Below are positions 44,886-57,409 of a stretch of 64,000 bases of DNA, piece by piece. Within the stretch, counting starts at the first letter, position 1; every line of letters begins with the position of its first letter. Origin of the DNA: Sternotherus odoratus (lineage: Eukaryota; Chordata; Testudines; Kinosternidae); contig JAVMKO010000006.1 of assembly GCA_032164245.1 (NCBI GenBank), positions 2,433,001 through 2,497,000 of the forward strand, read 5' to 3'. A program made the translations under genes and the position numbers. The notes under the pieces were generated by a model. That model worked only from the letters and a program-made list of their open reading frames with translations. It ran no database searches and was not told the origin of the DNA.

Positions 44886-47805
44886 CTATGGAAATGTGAT
44901 GTATTATTACTCTCACCTCCAAGTGGCCACAAAGGAACTGTCTGATACTTGCAGTTTTCTTCTGAGCCTTCATACTTTTGTCAGACACGTGGGAAAGAGC
45001 TAAGATAACTAGATCTAGATTTTCATCTTTCATTGTAATATTTTCTTGTCTTTAGTTTTCTGTAGTACCAGGTGCTGAAACTTTAAATAATGAGAAAACT
45101 AATTCACCAAATAAGGGGTGTTTTTAGGGGGAGGGGTTCTTTCCCAAGTGCTCACAGAATTAAAATGAAATGTTTTATCATTAATTTCACATCACATGTA
45201 CAAATACAATTCACTGCTGGGGACTTTCCACAAGGAGGGTAGAATTCAGAGTTATCAATAATACCTGTTTCTGACACCACACTTCCTTAAGGATTAGATC
45301 CCTTAGCACTTGCTACAAAAATAGGCAGGGCTGCTCAAGGACACTGAAAATATTAAGTACGTTTATCCGTCAAGGATAAAGCGACAGTGAAATCCCTTAA
45401 CTCACTCAGTGAAATGACTTTTTCAAAGTCATTCTGAACGCCTGTCTCTGCAAAGGATCTTTTTTTTAAAAAAAAAAACCCATGCGCTCACACGTTCTTC
45501 TTAAAAAAGAAATTCCACCGCTCTGTGACAGCCAGTTCAGAAGGGGCGTTTATTTCACTGAAAAAGTATAAACCAAAGGATGCATTTTTCTGATTCTTTT
45601 AGTTCTTTTCAGAGCTGCACTCAGTTCATCACCTGTTCAGACCAAATATTCCTCTTTCATTTCTATTTGCTTAACCAGCAAACTGATTTTTAAGTAATGC
45701 AAGAGGCACTTTCTGTACCAGACAACTGGAGATAACAGTTTACCATCTGCCCTTGGCATTGTCAGTTTTGAAAATACAGAGCCCAATTCACTGCTGTCTT
45801 ATACTCTGAACAGTCTGATTATCTTCCGTGCATTGCACTGGTAAATCGGCAACAAGTCATGCCCCCCAATTACCAATTATACAATGCTGGGTCTATTTCT
45901 CCGCATCATCCCTACGTAACACTGGGGAAATTTTCACTGGCCTTCCATGTCTGGTCACAATTACTGATCCCTCTTATATGGGACTCAGTCTTGCAAGATC
46001 CTGAGCACACCAGTCCCAATCAAGGAAAGTGCAAAGCCAGGGCTTTGTTTTGATGGCTGTGGAACAACCCAGGTACATACAGTTGAACTTGTGCTTAAAC
46101 CCTCCAAGGCCAAATGGAGCAGAGAATTCAGGCGTTGGTGTTGCCAGACCTTGTAGGCTGGGCTCTGGTTTTGCAAAGCCAGACTTAGAGCTGATTTGTG
46201 TCATGGGACAGTAGTAAAGAAACAGACGAGCCACTTGCTTCTAACAATGAACAAGGAACCTTAGGCATCCATTTATTTTCCTTATTTCATATAACTATTC
46301 TCTTCACTGCATCTGAAAGGTTTTGCCTATAACTAGGGCTTTTGTTTCTGTGAGTTTATTTCATGTCTCAGGGTTTATTTTTAGCAATTTTTGAGTGTTA
46401 TGTAGATTTCCAAAAATTGGATTTTGGGGGCGCTTCCCCTCTGTATATGTTAAAATGAGTCCTGTATATTATATAGTAATATACATGGTAACGAGTAAGC
46501 TCTTTGTAATGTTCCCTGGTGCACTTTCACATAGTACTTTTTCAAACAGCACTACATTAAAGCACACTAAAGAATATTAGTGCACACCAGCATGGCCTAT
46601 GCACACCAATTAATGTGCAACATATTAGTGTGCTTTAGAAATCACATCCCCCTCTCCTGCCACATTACTGCTCCATACAAACAAGAACTTAGATACAAGA
46701 AATTATTTCCAGCGTTTATCCATTGAAACCGAAAATCAGAAGATTTACCTCTATCCTTCCCCGTCGACTCTTCCCACTACAGATTTAAAATACAGTACAG
46801 ATGTTTTCAGTTTGAATCCAAGTTCTGCTTTATCCAAACCATCGTTTGGCCAGCGTATGTGCTCATATCAAAGGTACAGGGCTCAACTACAGTAGTTTGG
46901 GGCTGGTTTATCTCCATGAAGATTCATGGCATCATAGTAACATAACTGAGAGGAGGAAGTGCTCAGGGGAAAATGCCAGTGATCTAGAAAGTGTGTGTGT
47001 TCGGAGGCGAGGAAGAGATTCTCCCTCTCTCAGGAAGGATGGTGGCACTCAAAGGTATTCCCTTGTAAGAGTGCTTGGTTGGCGCTGCCACAGGAGCCTA
47101 TTTACCATTCACAACAAGACATTTTATTGGTCCTAGACAGCCCAAAAACTAGGCCACGTATTCTTGAGCACCATCTCCAGGCCCCTGAGCTACTAACAAC
47201 TATGTACATATGTACCAACATACCACGCACTAGTGATGGTCCATTTAGCTCCCAAGAGAACAGGAGCAGGTTGGTGTAGAGGCTTGTTCACCAGCGTTTG
47301 GTTTCCGAGCACACGCGATGCTGCCGCTCTGAACTCGACCGCATGGCGAAGGGCAGCTGAAGCCCTGACGGCGGCTCCAGATCTCACGTTCCAATTCCTG
47401 GGGGGAGCATTCAAATGATTTTTCCATTTTCTCACTCTATTTCTCCTTTGCCGCTTGGAAATAGAGGGTGACATAATGTGACAAGATCTGTCACTTCAGC
47501 TTAGACCAGACAGACTTTTTTTATCCCGCAATAATCTGAATGCAGATAAAATGTGATATCCTGAGGCAGAAAGAAACAATATGGGACTGGGGTAATGTGG
47601 GGAAACATCTGAAGAATCATCTCTCCTGTTTCACCAGCTTTACTGTTTATTTTTTAACTCTATAATGTCTGCAGGTCTTTTCATTCCCAGAGAGCTGGCA
47701 GTGCCGTCTTCAACCATTTATAGACTTCTCAGTGTGACCATAAACCAATAATAGCCCTGCCCCTGGATTTCCTAGGATAATGGCACAAATGAACATATGT
47801 GCTTG
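44886..47805. other. Unassigned stretch with one possible MITE
   Basis: Apart from the candidate at 46555-46640, no repeat or coding sequence is recognised in this 2.9 kb. Confidence 0.4.
46555..46640. mobile_element. Possible short MITE
   Basis: TTAAAGCACACTAA at the left and TTAGTGTGCTTTA at the right form a terminal inverted repeat around about 55 bp. The flanking duplication is unclear. Confidence 0.4.
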
Positions 47806-48554
47806 TGTTGGGGTGTATCAGCCCCTCACTGGTACAGTAGGGGTTAACCCTTCTCTCTTAGCCGAGGAGGTCACACACACCCCGCTCTGGTGGGCATACT
47901 CCCGATATAAAAGCCAGCAGAGCAGGGAAGGAGGTGTCCCCCCTGCACTGAACAACGCAGAGGCCAGCCAGTTGGAGACAGACCCTGACACAGCGGCATG
48001 GGATGTCACGGAGAGGGGAGAGGCTGGAGAATGCCGGAGATGGAGGACTCCAGAGACTCAGGTAGGAAGTGACCCAGGGCGATTCTGAGGGGAAGCAGTG
48101 ACAGAACCGGACCAAGGCTTGGTATGTTTCAGTCGGATCCCTGCTGAGCTGGTGGTGGGGCGAGCCTGCCACCAACAGGGCTCTGGGTCGGTACCCGGTG
48201 GAGAGGGTGGGCCCGGGTCCCCCTATCCTGGCCCCCACCCATCGCGGGGTGGTAACCCAGCTCACCAATAGTATTGACTCCGGCCTTTGGGCAACACTGC
48301 CCTAACAGCAGAGGCTAAATCATTGTCTCTGGCCACTGGGCCACACTCCCCTGACAGAAAGGTATTGGTATTGATTTTGGCCAATCGGCCGCACTGGCCT
48401 GCTATCAAGGGCCACATTAAGGACTGAGGCCCCTGATCTACGCAGCCCTGAGACCTGGGGCTCCCCTTCAAACTCGGTCGTGGGGCTGTGATGCACCTCT
48501 CCTCCACCCCCACAAGGTGCCAGGGTGTATCAGCCCCGCGACAGTGCTCCAACA
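47806..48554 (+). mobile_element. Probable solo LTR
   Basis: The ends are TGTTGGGGTGTATCAG and GTGCTCCAACA. A near-copy of the start (GGTGTATCAGCCCC) lies just inside the right end. A TATA-like GATATAAAAG lies near 47903. The flanks (GCTTG and ACTTC) do not give a convincing duplication, so the ends may be off by a few bases. Confidence 0.55.
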
Positions 48555-48882
48555 ACTTCGATCTGTAAGAAAATAGCTGTCCCAGAGTAAGGTCACAAAA
48601 CTCTCCTTTGTCACGACCTCAAGTTGTTTTTTTATAAGTCACGTTTAGGCGGTTAAAGTGCAGATGTCACAGTTTATGACGCTGAGCGATACTGTCTCAT
48701 TGTCGACTTGGATTCCCCAGTCTGTTTGTAGCCATCCACTGTCTTGTTTTACACTTAGATTGTACGTTCCTTGGAGCAGTGACCATAGTTTTGTTCTGTG
48801 TTTGGGTCCATGACCAGGGATCCTAGCCACCAGGAGACTATAAAGAAAGGACACCACCCCTGGGAGCAGCTTGGTGACTGCC

Positions 48883-49675
48883 TGTCACGGAGCGCCCGGG
48901 CGATGGACTGGAACCGCTCTCTAGGAAGCCAGACCGGACACCGGGTGGAGGGCCCCTTCTCCGTACACAGCCTGTTTCCCAGGCCAGGAGCTTCACGGGT
49001 CCCCACTTCCACCTTCCTGGGTCTGACCTCGGAGCATTCAACACCTTCTGCCCCTCCGTGTGCTTCCCCCAGCAAGCCCGCCTGGGCGGGGTCCTGGGGG
49101 AGCCCATGGGTTCTGCACCCCAAATCCACAGTCAAATGTGACTCTCAGCCAGCCAGCAGAATAGACGGTTTATTTGAGATGTCAGGAACCATCCAACTCA
49201 CAGCTTCTCAGTCTCAACAGGGCCCATCCAGTCAGGCAGGTCCTTCTGGGGTGCTAGGAGAATGAAACGCAGATTCTGGGGTCCTGCTTCTTCCCCAGGT
49301 TTATTCGATGACTTCCATCTGGTCTAACACAGACCATGCAGCGAGCGAGCGTGAGCCCTCCGCTGGATCCATCTTAGGGCCAGAGAGCGAAAAGGCTTCT
49401 CTCCCCCTTCCCAGCTGGACCCAGACTGTCTCAACCCCCTCTAGCCACTCCCTGCTCTCCTTTGTCCCTTGTCTGGTTTCCCTGGCTTGGAGGCATCACC
49501 TGACCTCCCTCCAACAGGTTCAGCTGACCTCCCTCCCCCACTTGGGGTCAGGTTACAGCTTCACCTTGGCTTTGCTTTGCATCAGCTACACATTCCTTTC
49601 CCTTCACAAAGACGCCCAAGAAATGCATAGGGGAAACTGAGGCACACACACACACAGTACTCCCACTTCGTCACA
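48883..49675 (-). mobile_element. Solo LTR with perfect 5-bp duplication
   Basis: It begins TGTCACGGAGCG and ends ACTTCGTCACA. CTGCC flanks both sides (48878-48882 and 49676-49680). A minus-strand AATAAA near 49300 gives leftward orientation. Not the same family as 5103-6238, though the ends are similar in style. Confidence 0.85.
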
Positions 49676-49787
49676 CTGCCCCGGGTATCTGAGTTTGATA
49701 CAACAGGTGCAGACAAAAAGCCTGATCCTCAGCTAGTGTAAATGGGTGTCGCTCTCGAAGTCAAGGTAGGAGAGAAAGAAAGGGCAC

Positions 49788-49911
49788 GGGGGGGGGGGGG
49801 AGAGAAAGGGCTGTCAGCCGCTGTCAGCTGGGGGGGGGAGCGCCGGCTGGGCTGGGGGGGGCCCCCAAACGATCAGAGTAGGGAGCCCCCAAATTTCTGT
49901 CGCCGGCCCTG
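49788..49911 (-). mobile_element. Truncated copy of the left-arm hAT family
   Basis: Read on the minus strand from 49911 it starts CAGGGCCGGCGACAGAAATT and follows 3215-3639 for about 120 bp, including GGGGGCCCCC and CAGCTGACAGC. The other end is lost in a G homopolymer near 49788. Confidence 0.8.
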
Positions 49912-51795
49912 CCTAGTCCACCCCATCACAAATGGATTTAATGTTTATGAAGCACTTTGAGAATGGGAACTAAGCATCAGGTACTACCAAGCACGTGAGC
50001 TAAGAGAGCAACTGCATTAGCTTAGAGGCAGAAGCCTTTGGCTTTCTTTGTGTTTTTGAGCAGAGAAGGTCCTGGCTGAGTTTGTCCCCACCTGCCACAG
50101 CTGCGTGGTTTCAGTGGCAATGGCGGTGTCTTCCCGTGGGCAGCCCCCAGCAATGTTCCAATTCCCCATAGCAGACATGCAAGGGAGAAGCATGCGGTTC
50201 ATCTGAGGTCGTAACCAGTGCCTTTGAGAAAACAACTTCAATCAGTCTCTGTGGGAAGGGAAGAAGCTGCCGTAACTGACTTCCAGAATTGAAAGCCTTC
50301 TGCTGTTTGGTTACCTCCCATCCAGCAATGCTGAGCCCCCAGGGGGTGAATTTTATGCAATTACTAAAGCTTCACAGTGGAGAAGACAAGACGTGGGGGA
50401 CGTGTCGGGGGAGAAACCACTGAACAGGTCCAGTAATTCAGAGTGGGATTATCAGTCTAATGAGCCATGAAATGATCCATTCTCTTGTAACGAAAGTGAG
50501 CCATAGCTGACGCAGCGTATGCTGTCACGGCAGACAGCATTTAGGACCAGTCAGGCAAGGAGGAGTTAGGCATTTGCCTTCAGGGACACGCAGCGGTGGG
50601 AGGAATGGATTGGATATACCAGCCAAGGCTAGGAGAGAGCCACCCAGACCAAAACTGTCAGTGCCCTGAAGGCTGGTACAGCTTATTCATGTCCGAGCGC
50701 AGGGCCGGATTTGCCTGGCCACTTATATGCCTGAATATTGGAGCTGCTCCGTATCTGGCCCTGGGTGGGAAGCAAGTCTTCATGCAGCCTGATGTGAATT
50801 GGCCAGTTTACGCCCCTACAAGGCCTTTGGAGCCCAGCTGAAAAGCCATGCAGGCCCGGCCAGTCTCTTGGGGCGCTGGGCTAGGGAACTCCGCAATGCC
50901 TAATGCGGCAGAAGGTCAGTGTGGGGTGGTGGAAAGCTGTCTGAGGGAAGTGAGGGTCCAGGAAAGGCTGTGATCCGCTTCATTAACCTCGGCCCCCGGG
51001 CCAGGGCAGGGGGCAGTTAAGAGTTTTTGCAGCAAATCTAGGAAACTTTGATCATCTGCACTGGGACCTGCAGGGCCCTACAGAACTAGTTGCGAGAACG
51101 GGATATAAATAGGCAGGTTATCGAGCCTCCTGCTCCTATGCCAGACGCATCTCCCAGCACAGGGATGGGGCCAGGGGAAAATGGGCGCAGCCAGGTACCG
51201 CTGGTTGAGCCTTGGCTGCTGTAACAGCCCGGTGAACTCGCAAGCAGCCAGAATAAATTAAAGCTTCATGTGGCTCCTGTTTTACCCCATCACCCAGACT
51301 GGGAGCAGGATGGGCCCATACTCAAGAGGACAGAACGTTTAAAGGGACCTTCTTGCCCACCCCACCCCAATCTGCGCTGAGCACTGCTCACCCACGGCTC
51401 AGGATCTGGTCCCCATTTGCATCACAGCCTGAGGGGAGTGTCGTGACAATGGAGCCTAATTGCGAGATTTTTAACTGTACGAAACGAATGAAAGTTTGTC
51501 AAAGGTCATAAGCAGCTGTAATAAAATGGTGGAAGAAAAGGTGGAAGTAGGAGACAGGAAGACCAAATTAATTGAAACAGAAATTTAATTTAAACTCCTG
51601 GCTCGGGTTAAGATTATGACTGGTAAACAGCAGCAGTAAAGGACCAGAAATTAATCAAAACGGATATTTTGGAAATTAGGTCTAATTAGTGGGCAAAATA
51701 ATGAGAGGATGAACCCCTCCACCCATTGCCCTTCCTGGGGCCCATAAAGAGAGACTTTGGAGGAGAGGGAAATGTACTGTCCCTTGCTGCTGTGA
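49912..51795. other. Unassigned stretch of about 1.9 kb
   Basis: No element termini, splice-supported exons or RNA genes seen. Confidence 0.4.
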
Positions 51796-51803
51796 CACTA
51801 GAG

Positions 51804-52549
51804 CAGAGGTGGACAAACTGCACCCCGCAGGCCACATGTGGTCCACCAGTCATTTTAATCCGGCCCGCCCGTGGTCCCATGCTCCGCAGCCAGGGCGCCG
51901 GGCCAAGTGCCGGCGCCTTGGGGCCCCGCGCTCCCGGGCCGGCCGTGCGTGGGGAGCTCCGTGCCGGGGTGCAGCGGGGCTCGCTGCGGGGTCCCGCACC
52001 CGTGGGCCGGGGTGCCGGACGAAGCGTCAGGAGCCACGGGACCCAACACTCCTGGCTGGCGGAGCGTGGAGAGCTGCGGAGCGCCCGCTGGAGCGCCCCG
52101 CTAAGCAAGGTAACCAATGAGGGGGCGGGAGGGGACTTAGATAGTGGGGTCGGTGGGTGGTGGTGATTAGGGTCCGTGGTCTAGGGAGGGGTCAGTCAGG
52201 GAACAAATAGCAGGGGGGATTAGATGGGGGGGCTGGGGCGGTGGTTAGGGTGAGGGGGTCTCGGGAGAGGGCAGTCAGGGAAGAAAGAGCAGGGGGGCCT
52301 AGATAGGGGGTAGGTTCCTGGGAGGCAGTTAGAGTGGGGGGTCTCCGGAGGGGGCGATCAAGGGATGGGGGGGGGGGTTGGTGGATGGGTCGGGTTTCTG
52401 AGGGGGCGCAGACGGGGGCGCGAAGTGGGTGGGGGTCCAATAGGGGGCAGGGCCAGGCTGTTTGGGGAGGCACGGCCTTCCCGACCCGGCCCTCTGCACA
52501 ATTTTGTGCCCCCATGGGGCCCTGGAGCCAAAAAGTCTGCCCACCCCTG
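51804..52549. mobile_element. Non-autonomous hAT transposon
   Basis: The ends are CAGAGGTGGACAAACT and AGTCTGCCCACCCCTG, inverted repeats with three mismatches. Flanks are CACTAGAG (51796-51803) and CACTAGAT (52550-52557), an 8-bp duplication with one mismatch. The interior is CpG-rich in the first third and has G-rich short repeats (GGGGTC, GGTTAGGG-like) in the second. No transposase. Confidence 0.85.
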
Positions 52550-52557
52550 CACTAGAT

Positions 52558-54235
52558 CTTGATTCTCCAGTGGGGATATCTGACCACCCTTGCTGCACCA
52601 GTGAGCACCCCAGCCTGACCTGGGAGTTCCTGCTCTATCTTCCCCTCCCTGATGTGCTGTTTTCTGGCTCACCTCTCTTCCTCCTGTCCTCGCTCTCAGC
52701 TTTTCACCTGATCCTGAAGTCAGCTGTACTGCACAGCCCCAGCCTGGGAGAAGGACCAGTGAAGGAGAGGGACCTCACCAAACCAACCGGATGATGCCCT
52801 GAGCAGGGAGGTGAGCCAGGTCTAGAGCAACAGCTGTCATGTCTCTCCTACCAGCCCAAAGAACATCACAAAACCTGTATTTTCCCTCTTTTTCTATCCT
52901 GTCCCTCCTCGCCCGTGTGTCTCTGGCGAGGAAAGTGATGATCATTCCCGACTCAGAACTGAACAACAGAACTAACCCACGTTTCCTCACCGAGAAGGAC
53001 TATTTGACTTAAAAGGGGACTTTAACCAATGTTCTCGGACTTCAAAGAGGGCCTTTGATCCGTTTTAAGTGAGTCTGTTTTGCATAATCACTCAGTTTCA
53101 GCAGCAGTGCTCTTGGCCTTGCTTTGATTCTTTTCCTTTTGTGTGTATCAAGCAACAAATTTCTAACCCTTGGCATTAATGTCCTCGTGCTTGCCATGGT
53201 ACTAAGCAAACTAAAGTCTCTGCACACCAAACCCGACCTTAATTTGGCCCTGTTTAATGTTGGACAGTGAAAGGTTCTTGTTACCGCCTTTGACTCTGGG
53301 GGCCCCTTTGTTCCACCTAAAGTAATACAACAGCAGCAGCTGCTGCTCCATCATGTTTGTGAACTACTTCTGCTCAGTGAAGGATGAGACCGGTCAGACA
53401 GTCCAGCAAAGCCTTGAAGCACAGTTGTGGAGCAAGCTGCTTCCCAACTACTCAGCAGGAGCCAGGGCTGGGGAATCAGAGTGTTTCCAAAAGGAATTCT
53501 TATTTTAAAATCGCCTTAAGAGGCAGGAGCCCGACCCTGCGGAGCGCTGGGCTGCTGGCAGTGGCAGCTGTTGTTTAACAGGACGGGCTAACACCTCCCA
53601 GTCTACAGCAATTAAAGCAAACACTGGTGAAACATCATCAAGGACAAGCAATCCTTGAGAACAGTTGCATAATAGGGAGGCAGCTGTAAGCTTCTTGTTA
53701 GCAAGATCCGCAATGCTAAATAATGGAAAGCATGATACCCAAAGCACTTAGCCAAGTCATCCTGGGAAAGGAGCAGCAGCTCTGTGCTGGGAGGGAGAGC
53801 GGGAGCGAGAGGCCTGGTCCAAGGACTGAGCCCCTGCTACCCCTCCACAGCTACTGCCAACTTGTTTTGCTGGACCAGAGCACTGCTGACACAGCAAGGG
53901 CATTTGACAAGCATGGTGCTGCGGCTGGTTTGGTCTGTCCATGGTCATCTGGACACTAGACCCTGGATGAAAGAATCTGGAAAAAGCACCTATTGCTGTA
54001 ATACAGGGGGGAAGATAAAGATAAAGACAAGTGGGAACTTGCAAACAGGCTAAGGACACTCCTCCCCCCCCAGTGTGTTAAAAACATGGCTTTACGCTCT
54101 CAGAACGTAGCTCTCAGTAATTCTCCCCATTCACGTTCTATCTGCCTAGACTCGAGATTTATATGGAGCTCATCATTGAAGAGAAGTCAATGGCAGTTAG
54201 ACACTTAAATTCTTGGGAGGATCTGGGCCTACATG
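52558..54235. other. Unassigned stretch of about 1.7 kb
   Basis: No supported gene, RNA or repeat. Confidence 0.4.
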
Positions 54236-54546
54236 CTTGTCTACATGGGGAGTTATTCCAGAATAGCAATGCCTGATGAATTCTGTGTGTGGACACTCTT
54301 ATTCCAGAAAAAGAGTTACTTATTCCAAATTAATTTAATTCTATTTATTTCTATTTATCTCACTGTTTTAGAATTAATTTAATTCTATTTATTAAATTAA
54401 TTTAATTCTATTTATTTCTATTTATCTCACTGTTTTAGAATTAAGCCCTCTTATCCTGAAATAAGAGCATCCACCTATGAAGTTAATCAAGACTAGATAA
54501 CCCACTTTAAATTCACACAATACCTTAACTTCCATGCGTAGACAAG
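54236..54546. mobile_element. MITE with internal tandem duplication
   Basis: CTTGTCTACATGG at the left and CCATGCGTAGACAAG at the right form a terminal inverted repeat. Inside, an AT-rich segment beginning ATTAATTTAATTCTATTTAT is present three times, two of them followed by CTATTTATCTCACTGTTTTA. Confidence 0.6.
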
Positions 54547-55749
54547 TTCTAAGTGCCTTCTTCTTCTTGCCCACCACTTCACAGCATCTGACAGGCCTAC
54601 TCATGTAACCCACTAGTTCAGATCCTTTGTGGCTCTCCAACATAAGAGGATAAGAGCCTACTACCAGGAACATTCAGAGGAATTGCTACTTGAGCTCAAG
54701 TAGCAACGGCCAATGTTGTTTGTGCTGAAGGTGCTGTCTTCAATCACTGGTGACAATCCAAGAAATTGTGCTACATTCTAAATCCATTAAGTCTCATCAC
54801 AGGTGATCGTTCTTCCGAGCATTCTAACAATGTGTGTGTCAAGAATGGCTAACAAGGGTGGAATCTTCCTTCGGGAGTCTCCTTCTCTTTAGCACATGGC
54901 TCAGAGTGAGAGCTGTAACCTGGAAGCCTCCGCAGCTCATTCTGTCCGCAGCATCACTTGCCTGAATCTCTGCACTGTCCTCTTGGGGCAGGTAATGCTG
55001 CTTTCCCTTCTACAACCACAGATCAAAACCGTTCAACTCTGCATCTCAGCAGCACTTTCACAGAGTTAACCCTTTCCTAATCCAGCAAGAATGAACCCTG
55101 CAAGGCAAAACTGGGGCACGGTTCTTAAAAGGACTAGGACAGATTGCTCCAGTCCCAAGAACAAAGATTGTCCTCCCACACCAAAAAAATATGGAAGAAC
55201 AGTGCCCATCATTATTGTCCCATTCGGGGCAACTGCACCTGGAATCCCCCTCTGAAGTCCACTAAAGGCACCCTCTTGGGTGGAGACCTGAGTCTCACTC
55301 GCTCCTTGCAGGGGTTTTAAGGCTGCCCAGCTCCCTGCCTTAGCACCAATGAATGTAAAGCTGTGAATTTCCTCGGAATGGTGGTGGCAGCACTTGTTGA
55401 AGTCCACATAGCCTCCATTAGGCAGGAGCGGTCAAGCAGGTCTTAAAACGAAGGAAGGTGTGTTTACCTCAATTTGCAAACAACCTGTAAATAGGGGGCT
55501 CATGCAGCAAGCGGGAGAAGATAGGACACAAGGAAAATCTGCATTCCAGCAAACGAAGGTGAGAAGAAAGAGCGAGCCACCTCTTTCGCTCTTAGACCCC
55601 TTGTCTCCACGCCGCCACCGCAGGAAGGAACTTGATCTAGGAAAAGGCATTTCAAAGGGGACTGAACTGTGAAAGTGAGGGGCAAAAACAGCCCAAATCG
55701 TCTCTCCCTGTCCATCTCTCTCTTTTCACCTAAGACAACAAGAGAAACA
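54547..55749. other. Unassigned stretch of about 1.2 kb
   Basis: Short frames only; a Gly/Leu-rich 113-codon minus-strand frame (55066-55407) has no recognisable domain. Confidence 0.4.
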
Positions 55750-56340
55750 GACTTCGGGGGCAGATCCTGGCCTCAGAGTTTGGTCAGCAATGTTACTGGA
55801 AACATGTGATAAGGCACTTCACCCTGAACCAAGTCCAGTTCGATAAGTTTAGAACTAGGACACGTTTGATCTATTTCTCCTGTAACCATTTCTGACTTCA
55901 ATGCCTCATTCTTGTACTCACTTAAACCCCCTCTCCTTGTCGTTAAATACACTTGTTTTATTCTTTCACTAGAACTAACCCCGTGCTGTGAATTGTTCGG
56001 GTAACTCCGTGTAAGGTACATTGACTGTTGTACATTGAGCCTCTTAGAGGAGCAATGGACCTGATATATGTGGACTGTCCAGGAGAGGGCTGGTCAGTGC
56101 AGAATACACATGTTGGGGGGAAATTTGAGACTGGGTGTGTGTTGGGGTCACCGTGGGAGTAGTAACCCAGCCTGGTGGAAGCCAGAGCGTGGCTGGTGTT
56201 TGCTGGCAGGCTGCTGGGGTCAGAGTTGCTGGACCAGGGCTGCGAAAATAAACAGACTCTTAGGGTGTGACCTGCCTGCTGTCTGGCTGTTTGTGAGGAG
56301 CCCAGGTTGGATGTTGTAGTATCAGAGCATTGTAAGCACT
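55750..56340 (+). mobile_element. Retroviral-like LTR remnant
   Basis: CACTTGTTTTATTCTTTCAC followed by CCCCGTGCTGTGAATTGTTC, and AATAAA near 56247, look like the 3' half of an old LTR seen repeatedly in sauropsid genomes. Ends are not resolved. Confidence 0.4.
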
Positions 56341-57409
56341 GAATGCTATAAAGTGTCATAAATATTTTGAGTCTCATTATAATTGATTTCTCCTTTGCTG
56401 CTGTGGCTTCACATTCCCGTCTCACCCGAACACTCCCAGGTGGCCAGATTCTGAGCCGGGGCCAGCTGACATAGTTCCATTAAAGTAAGTGTTGCTATGT
56501 CGATTTACACCAGCCCAGGATCTGACTCCTGGTTTCTCATCGCAAGTCCCCAGAGGTGACTGACAACTTGATGAGGCTGCGATGATGCAGATCAGATGGC
56601 ACTCAGTGGCTCAGAAAGAGCTTCAGAAATGGAGCAACAGAAAGCGCTCAAGCATAGGGAGATAGAGGAATTTGGGGAGGAGTGGGGGCTGGGAAGCACG
56701 GAGAAAAATGTTTTCATTACAGATACTGTACATCGAAAGGAAACCTTTTTCCTATCTCCTAAATTACAAGTAAAGCTAATCCCAGGGACTGTTAGAAAGA
56801 ACCTTTAAAATTTCATGAGACCGGTTTGACTGCAGTCCGTGTGTCAGTCACATTGTGCTAGAAGAAGAGCCCTAAATGTCATCAGCTATTAATACCAAAG
56901 ACAGACTTCGCCCAGAGTACCCGGTGTTATTTAGTCCTTCCTACTCCAAAAGAGCTGCTCCTGAAGGTTTAGGGGCAGTGTCTGGCCTACTGAGAGTGAA
57001 TTTGATGGGGGGAGTCCTCTGCACTCCAATACTGAGATGCGTGTGTAAATCTACTATGCCCAAGGAATGAGAGAAGCGACAATGAGTCACTAATTTTGTA
57101 AACCTGACAGAAACACTCTGCCTGTTTCTGTAAAGGAGCCCAGGGTGGGTGCAACTCTAATATACCCTCCACTGCATGTACAAAACCACCTTGGAGAGCT
57201 GCACACATAGCCCACCTTTAGGGCTTCTGTGGGGCTTAAGAAGCCATATAAGCCTGAACGGGTCCTCTGCACTGGGTGGATGAAGTGACATCAGTCGCGG
57301 ACGCTGGTATGGGAGGGGGGTGGAATGGCACAGAGCACATTGCTGCTAGTTTAGACAGCAAGGTGTACGCCATGCTTCAGCATCAATGCAAAGTTTTTAC
57401 ATATATCTA
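56341..57409. other. Unassigned stretch of about 1.1 kb
   Basis: Nothing recognised on either strand. Confidence 0.4.
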